30,884 nucleotides of DNA from assembly GCA_022578965.1 (NCBI GenBank), contig MU400858.1, forward strand, positions 1 through 30,884, written 5' to 3'. Origin of the DNA: Xylaria sp. FL1777. Lineage: Eukaryota; Ascomycota; Sordariomycetes; Xylariales; Xylariaceae. The stretch's first letter is position 1, and every line of letters begins with the position of its first letter. Below are positions 11,207 to 20,970 of this stretch, piece by piece. The notes beneath the pieces are model-generated. The model was not told the origin of the DNA. It saw nothing but the letters and a program-made list of their open reading frames with translations, and did not search any database. Position numbers and translations under genes: made by a program.

Positions 11207-11450
11207 AAAAATACAAAAAAAATATAACTATATACAAAATACGATAATTAATTAATTAGGTATAACTTTAAACGGATTTAAAGTTGCTGCGTAAATAAAT
11301 TATAGTTTGTTGTTTTTTAAATAAAAACGTAAGCAGAAAAATCAATATAGTTACTTTAGACCAAAATTCCAAGTTTGTATTAAGGGGGGTAAAAAAGGTT
11401 ATAATTAATAAAAGGATAATATAACTAAAGAAATACAAACGCAAGAACCA
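11207..11450 (+). pseudogene. Unidentified reading-frame trace, plus strand
   Basis: The plus frame in register with the downstream Gypsy-1 pol reads about 80 codons with six or so TAA/TAG stops, including the unusual segments LGITLNGFKVAA and YSYFRPKFQVCIKGGKKGY. The DNA keeps a GGGGGG run at 11383-11388. It ends at the right inverted repeat, so it is more likely the end of a gene in the 8.2-kb insertion than Gypsy-1 linker. That assignment depends on where the insertion really ends. Family not recognised. Confidence 0.3.
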
Positions 11451-11476
11451 TTTTAGTTTAAAGCACCTAAAATAAA
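11451..11476 (-). repeat. Right terminal inverted repeat of the 8.2-kb insertion
   Basis: Reverse complement of 3243-3268 with three transition differences; the outer 14 bases (11463-11476) are perfect. Bases 11450-11468 also occur exactly at 3366-3384. Confidence 0.55.
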
Positions 11477-11482
11477 AACTAA
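11477..11482. repeat. Candidate 6-bp target duplication, right side of the 8.2-kb insertion
   Basis: AACTAA, matching AACTGA at 3237-3242 with one transition. Confidence 0.4.
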
Positions 11483-11759
11483 TATCTAAAAGCTATACTG
11501 CATATAATATAATAATATAAGTTAATATAAAAAACAATTACTAAATACCGTTAATATTAATATAATTATCTTTAAAGCTATAGTTTATAAAAACAAGTTT
11601 TATAACAAAATACAAGTTTTTAGTATTCATTAAATTAATAAGCTTATTAAAAACCGCAAAGAAAAAAAAAATAACTTTTTTAACTTTAAAAACAAAAAGT
11701 TAAAAAAGAAAGCCTTAAAACTTATATTTAAAAAGTACTATAATTTACTGCGTACTTTT

Positions 11760-12500
11760 AATAAAGTAAATTTTAACACTTTGCTACTTAACTACTTTAG
11801 TATAAACTACAAGATTAAGTTTATTAATAAAAAATCACAGAAAAACATATAATACTTCTTTTTATATAAAATATCACTAAACAAGCTAAAGGCTATATAA
11901 GCATACTTAGTTAATAATTTATGCAAAGAATTTATAAAACCAAGTAATGCACTATTTGCATCCTTTGTTTTATTTATTAAAAAACCTAACAAAGGTCTTT
12001 GCTTTTGCATAAACTACTGCAAACTTAATGAACTATTATAGAAAAACAAGTACCTTTTACTACTTATTAAAAAAACCTTGTCTTGGATATTTAAAGCAAA
12101 AATTTTTACTAAAATAAACGTATAACAAGCATTTTACTGTATATATATGCACCTTAGTTATAAAAACTTAATAACGTTTTATATATATTATAAATTGTAT
12201 TATTATTACGTTTTACTGTTTAAATTAACAAATAAACCGTTTACGTTTTAATAATATATTAATAATACTTTATTTAATTACTTTAACGATTTTTGTAGCG
12301 CTTACGTAAACAATATTCTAATTTACTTTAATAGCCTAAAAAAACACTAAGTATACGTTTAAAAAGTACTTATTTAACTTTAAAGTATAAGTCTATAAGC
12401 TAACCTTAAAAAGTTAAAATTTTACGTAATTAAAACAAAGTTTTTTAGCTATATTATTAATACTAAAAGTATAAAGGTTAATCCTAGCAAAATAAAAGTT
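11760..12500 (+). pseudogene. Reverse transcriptase domain, Gypsy-1
   Basis: The plus frame reads EFIKPSNALFASFVLFIKK at 11928-11984, then GLCFCINYCKLNE (11991-12029), the classic Gypsy RT opening with Arg-to-Cys changes. Further on come a remnant of the FTKINV-Q-AF-YCI block (12105-12150) and the DDFCSAYVDD catalytic motif. The last appears at 12285-12314 as N-D-F-C-S-A-Y-V-N-N, both catalytic aspartates being mutated to Asn. Stops replace expected Gln or Arg codons. The enzyme is certainly dead. Confidence 0.93.
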
Positions 12501-12829
12501 GTTTAAAACTAAAAATTACCTACTATAGTGAAAAAAGTTTAATCTTTTTTAAGCTTTTATAACTTTTATTGCAAATTTGTTAAAAAATATAGCTAAATAA
12601 TAATACTATTAAACAAACTAACTAAAAAAAACACTTTTTTTAAATAAACAAAAAAATATAAAAAGTTGTTTTAATAATTAAAAAAAGCTTTAACCTTTAT
12701 ATTTACTTTTAAACACTTTAACTATAGTTTATTTATAAAAGTAAAAACTAATGCGTTAAATAACGTAATAGCAAATATAATATTATAGCATTATAAAAAC
12801 ATTTGGCATTTTATAGCTTTTTATTTTAA

Positions 12830-13110
12830 AACAATATATAACGCTAAACTTAATTATAATATTTATAATAAAAAAATGTTAGCTATAGTTTTAGCTCTAA
12901 AAAAATAGCAAGCTAAATTAATTAGCACTTATAGAAACCTTTTTCTAGTTATTATTAACTATTAAGCATTAAAATATTTTAGAAAAAAACAACATTTTAA
13001 CTTTAAATAAGCTAGCTAAGCTATTTTGTTCTTAAAATATAACTTTTTTATTACTTTTTAGCTAAAAAAAAAAAATATAATAACTAATGCCTTGTTTTAT
13101 AAACAAAAGA
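12830..13110 (+). pseudogene. RNase H domain, Gypsy-1
   Basis: In the same frame as RT, the codons from 12852 read NYNIYNKKMLAIVLALKK, the degenerate form of the NYDIHDKEMLAIV block that surrounds an RNase H catalytic Glu/Asp in Gypsy elements; here E and D have become K and N. A LKYF-RKKQHFNF stretch follows, as in the standard family. RNase H removes the RNA strand during reverse transcription. Confidence 0.87.
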
Positions 13111-13409
13111 ACTTATAAATATAACAAGCAAAAAAAAAAGCTTATTAGCACTTTACTTTATTTTAATTAATTATTTAAACTATATTTGCTTAAAAAAAAC
13201 AAGCTATATTGCTATTATGTATTAAAAAAGTACTTTAAAGTGCTTAATTAATAGCTTGCATACTATAAAAAAACCGTAAAAACTACAGCATAACAATCTA
13301 TTGCTAAAAAGCAACCGCTATTACTATAAATAACCCTTAAAAAATAAAAAATAGTTTAATTACTTATAAAAGTTAACTAATTATTATTAACTACTTGCTT
13401 TTATGTACT

Positions 13410-14110
13410 TAATTAATTAAAAAAACGCATAAAGAAATATTTATAGCTTACTTTAAACAAATTAAAACATAATAGCTAATAGCTTAATATTATTAATAGC
13501 TTAAACTAAAAAAAGACTATAATAAGTATATTGCTAATTATATAAACTATTGCTTTGCAAAAATACTTTAAGATAAAACCTTTAGCAAACTATAGCTGCT
13601 TTTTATTTTGAACTAAATATAACGCCACTTAGTAATAAACTTTAAACAAATGCTTAAAAACAAACATAAATATAATAACGCGCTAATAATAGTAAACTAA
13701 CTAAAAAAGCACGCTTAAACAATCTTTTATATAATATATATAACTGCAAAAAATGCTGTAAAAATATATTATAAAAGTTCTTTTAAAATGTTTAGTATTT
13801 TTATAACTATTACTTTAAATTATAAGCCCTAGTTTATATTAACATTTATAAATAAGTTATATAAACTAATAAAAGTTATATATGTTTTAGCTTTAGTAAG
13901 CTACTATAAAACAGTAAAACAAGCAAAAATTATAAATAAATACTTAAACTAACGCTTATGCTTTTACGTAAATCATTATTAAAACGATTAGTTTAAAAGA
14001 CTTTTTGCTATAAATTATATACAAGCTATAATACTATATAAATTTACAGAACTATTTTTTTATAAAGTAGAAATAAGCTTTTTTATGCTATTTTACTTTA
14101 ACTAAAAAAA
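13410..14110 (+). pseudogene. Integrase remnant, Gypsy-1
   Basis: In the RT frame, about 13423-13565 reads a degraded zinc-binding N-terminus: T-H-K-E-I-F-I-A-Y-F-K, then KKDYNKYIANYINYCFAKI, in which the second of the usual Cys pair is retained and His/Cys are mostly Tyr. The catalytic core follows; the D,D-35-E residues are not individually secure. About 13941-14030 reads a YVNHY-ND-F-KRLFAINYIQA block typical of the region after the HPQTDGQTE motif in fungal elements. Confidence 0.85.
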
Positions 14111-14422
14111 CTATATAACTATAAAAAAACTAAACAAACTGCCTAAAAAAAAAAAAAGCTATAAAAAAAAGCACAAAAAAAAGCATAAAAAATTAAAGAA
14201 TTTGTTAATATTATAAAAGCATACCTAACTTAAACCCAAAATAAAATAACCTGTTTTATTAACTAGTTACAATATAACCTTAACTTTAACATTAATAATT
14301 ATATATTTATTTTAAAGAAATAACAATTATAAAAAACTAATAAGCCTTTTAATAAACTTAACTTTTTTATAACATAATAAAAGTTTAAAATCTTGTTTAA
14401 AAACAATAATTTATATACACTT

Positions 14423-14535
14423 AAAGTCCTTAAGTTATAAAAAATAAAAAATATTTATTATGTTAACTGCTTATATAAATACTTAAATAACTTTTTGCTT
14501 AAACAAGCGTTTAAAAACCTTAAAAGCAAAATAAT
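14423..14535 (+). pseudogene. Chromodomain remnant at the pol C-terminus, Gypsy-1
   Basis: The frame starting at 14423 reads KVLKL, a stop, KIKNIYYVNCLYKYLNNF and then LLKQAFKN. This follows the chromodomain pattern VLDSR-x-GK-YYRVNWLGYD-x-TWYPA-x-FKN seen in fungal chromoviruses. Such domains bind modified histone H3 and steer integration to heterochromatin. It is in a different frame from the integrase. The span 14560-15060 after it shows no protein motif and is probably 3' untranslated. Confidence 0.65.
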
Positions 14536-15066
14536 TAAACCTAAAAATAAAAAGAAGTTCGTAGTAAAAAAAGTATAAGCCTTTTAACTACACTACTAAA
14601 AGCTATAATATTAAGTAAATTAAAAAAAATAAAACTTAAACAATAAATAATATTTTGTAAAAAACTTTAAAAATAATGCAAAAGCTTTAAAAAAATTTTA
14701 TAAAGCTAACTTTAACTTTATAAAACCTTTAATGCAACTAAAAATATAACTATAAGCTATAAAAAACAATTAGTTTAATAAGCTATACTTTAACAACAAT
14801 AAAGCAATAATAGCTAAAAAAAAAGTTATATAAAAAAAAAATCGTAAATAATTAAAAAAAGAAAAAAGGCCTATACTTACATAAAAGTAATAACATAAAA
14901 TAAACAATTAAAAGTTTAACGTATAAAAAAACCTATTTAGTAGCATAATTAAACAAAGGCCTTAATTAAAGCTAACAAGCAAATACCTAAAGCTATTTTT
15001 TCTTTAGCTAAAAAGCAATTAAAAACTAACTGTTCGAACTATATAAGCAGTATCCTTTTTTTTTTT

Positions 15067-15080
15067 AGGGGGGGGAGGGG
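15067..15080 (+). other. Polypurine tract of Gypsy-1
   Basis: AGGGGGGGGAGGGG directly abuts the 3' LTR and follows a T-run. This RNase H-resistant primer starts plus-strand synthesis and shows that the element reads on the plus strand. The G-run survived because RIP acts mainly at CpA/TpG, which it lacks. Confidence 0.9.
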
Positions 15081-15366
15081 TAATTACAGTATAATAACTA
15101 ATAGCCCTATAGCCTCATGTTTTAATATAGCTAAATGAATGTAGCTGCGCTACACTCTAATGTAGCTAAGCTAGTTTGTGCATATGCATGGACTACCTAA
15201 TAGTGCATAAATCACCTATTAGCCACACACACTATAATTTAGCTACTTAGCTACTTCTCACAAACCACTTTATAGAATAGCTCTTTTTTTCTTTATACTT
15301 AGATTTTAATACAAATCTAGCTTTTCGAATAAAGCCTTGTTTTTTAAGATAGCTTAACATATAACA
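15081..15366 (+). repeat. 3' LTR of Gypsy-1 (lightly mutated)
   Basis: Partner of 222-507. It keeps many CpA/TpG sites (TGTGCATATGCATGG, CACACAC) that are TpA in the 5' copy, and ends in CA. The preceding 60 bases are also relatively unmutated. Confidence 0.92.
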
Positions 15367-15371
15367 ATATT
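15367..15371. repeat. Target-site duplication of Gypsy-1, right copy
   Basis: ATATT, matching 218-222. Confidence 0.7.
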
Positions 15372-16099
15372 TATAATACTATTTTAAAAAAATATAAAAA
15401 TAACTGCTATAAATATTACTAGCTAATTAAAGCATAATTATATTAAAAAATAGTTATTAAAAGTAAAAAAGCTTAAAAATTATAATTTAAAGCTTGCTTA
15501 AAAGCAAAAATAAAACAAAATATAATAATATTTAAAGTACTAAATAAAACAAATATTTAAACATTTTATAAAAGAAAATCAAAAAACAAAATAAGCATTT
15601 ATTAAAAAAGCAATAAATAGCTAAAAAAACTAAAGCCTTACGTAAAGTTTAATATAATAATTAAAAAAATTAATTTAAAGTTAAACTTATATATTAAAAA
15701 AAAAAGTATAACACTTTAATTAACTTAAAAATATAAGCTAACATAATTTTATTTAAAGTAATAAAACAAAATAAAATTCTTTAGAAATATAAGCAAAAAT
15801 CTTAAAAAATTAAAAAATTTAATAAAAGCATTTTTAGCTATAATAATAGTTATATATTTAAAAAAACTAAACCTTTTAATATATTTATATAAAAATACAA
15901 AAAGCAAATTATATTAAATATTGCTAATATATTTAATTATAATATTATTTTAGAAATATTATAATTAAAAACTAATAACTTTTTAATTTAATAAAAAGTA
16001 AAAACTATTAATTAAAAACGTAAAAAATAAAGCAAAAATATTAAAAAAATCGCAAAAGAAATTCTAAATAAAATACTAAAAGTATATTATAAATTTTAC

Positions 16100-16900
16100 A
16101 AACTATTTAAAAAAAAAAAAAAAAAAACTTTTTAAACATAACTTATAAAATTACTATATTTTTATTAAAAAAAAATGTTAACTAAAGCTTTATTAAGTAT
16201 ACTATATAAGCTTAAATAAAATAAATGCTTTATAAAAATACATTTAAAAAAATTTAGCAAAAAGATTTTTAAAAAAGTTTTAATTATTTACTAAATATTT
16301 TATAGTATTAATACTTAAAATAAAAAAATAAAAAACAACTAATTAATAAAAAAAAAAACTAATATAGCAAATAATAATTAATTATTAAGTATTAAACGTA
16401 ATTATTATTGCAAATAAATACTTTTTTATTTTGTTAATAATTATAAAAAAAAATATTAGTTAAGCAAAATAGTTTATAGCAGTTAATATTTTAAATAAAT
16501 ATTATGCTATTAAAATAACTAAAAAAAATAAATAAAAAACTATTATATAAATAGTATATAAATTATATAAATATATAGTTATACTATAAAAATTATAAAA
16601 CATATTAGTTAGCTTTTAACATATAATAATAATAATTTTATAAAAGTTTTTAAATAAGTTTATATTTATTTATTTAAATAATATTTTAATTTACTTTAAA
16701 ACATTAAAAAAATATAAAAAATATATAACTTAAGTATTAAAAACACTTAAATAAACAAAATTATAACTTAACACAAAAAGGTATATATAGCATATATAAA
16801 AAATCAACTTTTTAAAATTTATAATTACTTTAAAACAAATATAAATTTAATAGTTAAAAATTAATATAGTATAAAATTAAAAAATATTTAATTTAACTAT
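16100..16900 (+). pseudogene. Reverse transcriptase domain, Gypsy-2 copy A
   Basis: At 16671-16694 the frame reads Y-L-N-N-I-L-I-Y, the catalytic YLDD with both Asp changed to Asn. It is followed by FKTLKKYKKYI (from SKTLEEHEEHV-type sequence) and a LNTKRYI-H block, a standard Gypsy RT order. The region upstream to about 16100 matches the RT start only loosely. The protein differs from Gypsy-1 RT, so this is a separate family. Adjacent domains need different frames, so indels as well as RIP have damaged it. Confidence 0.85.
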
Positions 16901-17899
16901 TGTTATAAATATATAATAAGCATTAAAATTTTTAAACTATGTTTAAATGTTAATTTAAAACTTTAAAAAAATAACATTTTATTTTATAAAGTATATAAAA
17001 AAAAAATATAAAAAAAAATCCTTTTTAATTTTAAAGAAAGCTTAAAAAGCTTTTAAAAAACTAAAACTAAAAGTTATTTTTAACTTTATAGTTAAACTAC
17101 TTAATTTACAAAAAAAAAAAAAGCTAAAAATAAATGCTTTAAATAATATAATTATAAAAGTTTTAAAACAACTAAAAAACAACAAAAAATAGCACTTAAT
17201 AGTTTATTATTTTAAAGCACTATAAAATATAGCATTATAATACCTTATATATAACAAAAAACTACTTATAATTATTATAGCATTTAAAAAATAAAAATTA
17301 TTTTTTATAAAAACTACAAAGCTAATTAAGATTTATTTAAATTATTAAAACTGAATAAAATGTATAACTATATAAAAAATTATTAAACAACATAAAAATT
17401 AAATGGTTTTTTTTTTAAGTTTAACTTTAAAATATATTACATTAAAAAAAAAAAAAACATTTAAGCAAACATACTTAGTTAATAAAGTTAAAAAAAATTT
17501 AAAGTTTTAAAAAAAAACATTTAAGTATTATATTTTTAAAAAAATAAAAGCTTAAAAATTAAAGTTATACTTAAAAACTTTATAAATATATAGCTATAAT
17601 AAGCTTATAACTTAAAAAAGTTAATATAACTATAAAAACATAAAAAATTAAAAAATAATAAGCTAATATATAAATATAAGGTTTATTTACTAAAATTCTT
17701 ATAAAATAAGTTTATTAAGAAATTTTATAAATATTTATTATATAAATACTAAAAAGCAATAAAAACAATTTAATAATTATAAAAAAAGTACAATTTTTTA
17801 AAACTATAAAATATAATTAAATTTATTATAAAAAAGTGCAATATTTATAATAAAGCTAAAATAGCTTAATATAAGCTTTATAAACTGCTATAATTTATA

Positions 17900-18330
17900 T
17901 AAATACTTAAATAAACATAACATATTATTGCTTAAAATTTTATTATAATATTACTTTTATTAATTAATTTAGTTATAAAAGTATAATATAATAAAATATA
18001 AATTATTATTAATAAATTTACTAAGTATGCTTACTTTTTATTGTTTAAAGAAAATATAACAGCTAAATAACTTATATATGCTTTTATATGCTAATATTTA
18101 AATAAATATAAGCTACTAAAAAACATTGTTTTAAACTAAAATAAATTGTTTACTTTTAAGTTTAAAACTAGCTTTTTTAAACTTATTAGTATTAAACTAA
18201 AATTTTTAACTGCTTATTATTTATAAACAAATAAACAAACAAAAAAACTAAACTAAATATTAAAACAATATTTATAAAGTTATATTAACTATAAATAAAA
18301 CAATTAAATAAAACTATTATTAATAGCATA
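17900..18330 (+). pseudogene. Integrase core, Gypsy-2 copy A
   Basis: Around 18008-18085 a frame reads INKFTKYAYFLLFKENITAK, matching the DRFTKYAHFIPF-E-TAKQLA block that holds the second catalytic Asp (now Asn). At 18209-18244 it reads TAY, then Y-L-stop-T-N-K-Q-T-K, the degraded HPQTDGQTE motif. Both are hallmarks of fungal Gypsy integrases, which insert the cDNA into the genome. Confidence 0.87.
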
Positions 18331-19670
18331 AATTTTATATAATATATTAATAAACAAAAATATAAACATATTTTTATATAAAGCTATTTATAAATAGTAA
18401 ATAATTACTAAAAAACAAAAAAAAACATTAATAAAAACACTTGCTATTTTAACTATAATACTTTAAGCAAAAACTATTATAACAAAAATTAAAACATTAT
18501 AAGCTAAACTATAATTACGCTTTTAATTTTTATAATAATAAATATTAGTATATTATAATAAAAAACAAACTAAAAAACTAATCTTTAAAAAAAAAAACAA
18601 AGTTTATTTGTTATAATAAAAACAAAATATAAACATTAATATTTTTTAAATTAAAATAAAACAACTAAGCAATAAATTAAAATTTAAAAAACTTAGCTCT
18701 TTTAAAATTAAAAAAATCATTTTACTTATTAATTATAAACTATTATTACTAAAAAATATATAAATTTACCTTATTTTTTATATTTTTTTACTAAAACTAG
18801 CATTTATTAAAATATTTATTAAAACATAACTAAAAATAAAAACAAATTAAAACGTTTATAAAATTAAAAATATACTAAATTTTTATTAAAACAATAATAA
18901 TCTAAAATATTTTATTAAATAAAAAAAATACTTATATGCTAATAATACTTAAAAACCTAAAAAATACTTAAAGATTACTAAAGTAATTATAAATTAGTTT
19001 TACTGCTAATATTTTAACTGCTTAAAACTAAAAAAAAAAAGTTAACTTTAAAAAAAACGCTTAAAAAATTTTAATTAAACTTAAATAAAGTAACTTATAT
19101 TACTTTAGCTTGCTTTTTTTATTATTTTTGCTTTTTTACTAACGCTTTTTATTTTTTTTTAATGCGTTTTATTTTGTTTAGTTTATTTAAAAACTAAAGC
19201 TTTTGCTAAACTATTTTAATATTTTTTGCTTTTAAAAAACGTTTTTATATATAAAGCTAAGCTAACTTGCTTAAAACAAAATTAAAACTATTTTAAGCTT
19301 ATTTTAATTTTTTTTAAACTAAAAATAACTGTTGTTTTGCTTGCTTTTTTTTTTTTTTAAAACAATAATATTTAAAAACTATATTATTAATTAAGTTAAT
19401 TAAAACTTTTAATTTATTATAAAAGTAATTAATATATATACATTTAAAACAATAAAATATATTATTTGTTATTTTGTATATTAATAATTAATTAAAGCAG
19501 CAAAAGCAAAGCATAACTTTATAACTAATAAAGTTAATAAAAAAAACAAAAATAAGTTTTTGCTTTATTTTAAATAAGCAGTTAGTTTTTTTAATACGTT
19601 TTAATATTATAACATATAAAAAAAAAAAAAAAAAAAAATACTTACAGAAAATTATTAAAATAACAATTCT

Positions 19671-19683
19671 AAAAAAAAAGAAA
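19671..19683 (+). other. Polypurine tract of Gypsy-2 copy A
   Basis: Nine A, one G and three A, three bases before the LTR. Copy D has the same tract in reverse complement just inside its 3' LTR (29489 onward) and copy B a near-identical one (20971 onward). This supports calling the LTR at 19687 the 3' one. Confidence 0.7.
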
Positions 19684-19686
19684 TAA

Positions 19687-20180
19687 TGTTATAAAATTAG
19701 CATTAAAATAGCCTTTAAAACAGCTTAATATTTTTATATATATTTTGCATTTTTTTTTTTACTAACTAAAGCTAAAGTTATATAATAACTTACTTAGTTT
19801 ACTAAGCTTATAGTAATTTAAAGCTTATTAAACTTATAATAATTTAAAGCTTATTAAGCTTATAATAATTTAATGCTTATTAAACTTGTAATAATTTAAA
19901 AAAGGTTACTATTTTTTTTACTTTTTTTTTGTTTATATAATTATATATTTCTTATATTTAATTATTTACTTAGTTTTAGTTCTTTAGCTATTAATTTTTT
20001 ATAACTGCTAAGCATTAATATATTTATTACTTTTAATTTTTTAAAACCTTTATTAATGCATAATAATAAAAGTACCTTAAAAACTTCCCTAACGAACTAC
20101 TATTAAAAATCCTATTATTATCTATAAATTAAAACCCCAAAAGCAAACTTGTTATATTAATATATAATAAGTCTATTATA
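19687..20180 (+). repeat. 3' LTR of Gypsy-2 copy A (494 bp)
   Basis: Reverse complement of the LTRs at 20477, 27685 and 28995, all exactly 494 bp by boundary alignment. It starts TGTTATAAAATTAGC; the far end is mutated from CA to TA. The bases 20181-20185 read GTTTA, but the other flank of copy A lies outside the window. Confidence 0.92.
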
Positions 20181-20476
20181 GTTTATTGCTGTTTTTAATA
20201 AGCTATTTTAGTTTATTTTTAGCAGCAAGCATGTTTTAGTTTTCTATTTTTTTAGTAAGCTAAATATATATAGCTAAATAAATAAAAGTGTTATTAAAGC
20301 TAAAAAAGAAAAAAAAGAGGTATTACTTTATTAATATATAGTAGCAAAATGAAATATTAAAAGCAGCAAGGCTTTAATAAAATATTAGCTTTATTACTTT
20401 GCAACAATTTAAATAATTACTTTACTTAGAAAAAGTAAGCAAAATTAATTACAAAATATCTTTTGTAGTAAGTTTA
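20181..20476. other. 296-bp spacer between copies A and B
   Basis: This is the only sequence between the two inverted Gypsy-2 copies. It is AT-rich with no reading frame, RNA gene or recognised repeat. Both its first five and its last five bases are GTTTA. It is probably host or older repeat sequence. Confidence 0.6.
20472..20476. repeat. Target-site duplication of Gypsy-2 copy B, left copy
   Basis: GTTTA, identical to 28179-28183 immediately beyond the other LTR. Confidence 0.85.
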
Positions 20477-20970
20477 TATAACGGACCTATTATACATTAA
20501 TATAATAGGTTTGCTCTTAAGGTCTTAATTTATAGGTAACAATAAAATTCTTAATAGTGGTTTGTTAGGAAAGTTTTTAAGGTACTTTTACTACTATGCA
20601 TTAATAAAGGTTTTAAAAAATTAAAAGTAATAAATATATTAATGCTTAGCAGTTATAAAAAATTAATAACTAAAGAACTAGAACTAAATAAATAACTAAA
20701 TACAAAAAATGCATAATTATATAAATAAAAAAAAAGTAAAAAAAATAGTAATCTTTTTTAAATTACTGCAAGTTTAATAAGCATTAAATTATTATAAGCT
20801 TAATAAGCTTTAAATTATTATAAGCTTAATAAGCTTTAAATTACTATAAACTTAGTAAACTAAATAAATTATTATATAATTTTAGCTTTAGCTAGCAAAA
20901 AAAAAAGTGCAAAATATATATAAAAGCATTAAGCTGTTTTAAAAGCTACTTTAGTGCTAATTTTATAACA
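20477..20970 (-). repeat. 3' LTR of Gypsy-2 copy B
   Basis: 494 bp. On the plus strand it runs from TATAACGGACC (from TGTAACGGACC) to TTTATAACA. It is adjacent, on the inner side, to a T8 tract that is the complement of the polypurine tract. Confidence 0.93.
20760..20863. repeat. Four 26-bp tandem units inside the Gypsy-2 LTR
   Basis: Units of the form AAATTACTATAAGC-TTAATAAGC repeat with a strict 26-bp period. The same four-unit block occurs in every Gypsy-2 LTR here (near 19794-19897, 27968-28071 and 29278-29381). Each unit contains a short dyad (TAAGCTTA). It may be an enhancer-like or binding-site array, but its function is not shown. Confidence 0.85.

Larger units (their letters stand above)
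3243..11476. mobile_element. 8.2-kb insertion in Gypsy-1 pol, likely a DNA transposon of unknown family
   Basis: Gypsy-1 coding sequence stops making sense near 3240 and resumes near 11477. The edges are a 26-bp imperfect inverted repeat (3243-3268 against 11451-11476; the outer 14 bases are perfect and the inner differences are C/T or G/A), with a possible 6-bp target duplication outside. Subtracting the nested LTR element leaves about 6.0 kb. Short reading-frame traces with RIP-type stops occur on both strands (4245-4378 minus, 10624-10836 minus, 11207-11450 plus), but no transposase, RT, integrase or helicase motif was recognised. A DNA transposon is the best reading of the ends. A second retroelement or a composite insertion cannot be excluded. 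Confidence 0.5.
11483..14560 (+). pseudogene. pol remnant of Gypsy-1 (linker-RT-RNase H-integrase-chromodomain)
   Basis: Pol copies the element RNA into DNA and inserts it. RT, RNase H and most of the integrase lie in a single frame (codon starts divisible by 3) from about 11480 to beyond 14030. Only substitution damage is visible: in-frame TAA and TAG, Asp-to-Asn and Cys/His-to-Tyr changes, and no frameshift. The chromodomain at 14423-14535 is in a different frame, so at least one indel separates them. The domain order is that of Ty3/Gypsy chromoviruses. The linker before RT (11483-11760) is continuous in sense with the fragment left of the 8.2-kb insertion. The short 67-codon open frame on the opposite strand at 11807-12010 is antisense to RT and is not a gene. 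Confidence 0.88.
222..15366 (+). mobile_element. Gypsy-1: RIP-degraded Ty3/Gypsy chromovirus carrying nested insertions
   Basis: Two 286-bp direct repeats (222-507 and 15081-15366) bound the element. Inside, on the plus strand and in the order expected of a Ty3/Gypsy chromovirus, are a gag zinc knuckle, protease, RT, RNase H, integrase and a chromodomain, then a G-rich polypurine tract just before the 3' LTR. The span is too long for such an element. Removing 3243-11476 leaves about 6.9 kb, a normal size. Both ends sit in Gypsy-2 copy A and are flanked by a 4-5 bp duplication. Stops in the pol frame fall where Gln or Trp codons are expected, as RIP produces. Nothing here could be translated into a working protein. 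Confidence 0.9.
15367..20180 (+). mobile_element. Gypsy-2 copy A, right segment with 3' LTR
   Basis: Continuation of 1-221. The whole segment is the reverse complement of 20477 to about 25285 (copy B; coordinates sum to about 40652-40657). It carries RT, RNase H and integrase on the plus strand, then a purine tract and a 494-bp LTR. Reading order places the missing gag and 5' LTR left of the window. The region 18700-19660 downstream of integrase has no secure protein motif; a chromodomain-like end around 18880-18990 (ending ILKDY) is only a weak suggestion. Confidence 0.9.

Noticed and set aside
11807..12010. 67-codon open frame on the minus strand
   Set aside because: It is antisense to the clearly recognisable Gypsy-1 RT on the plus strand (KPSNALFASFVLFIKK region). 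It is open only because RIP removed stop-forming bases on that side.
18880..18990. Possible chromodomain at the end of Gypsy-2 pol
   Set aside because: Only a few residues (FLLK..., ILKDY) fit, separated by many stops; too weak for a feature.
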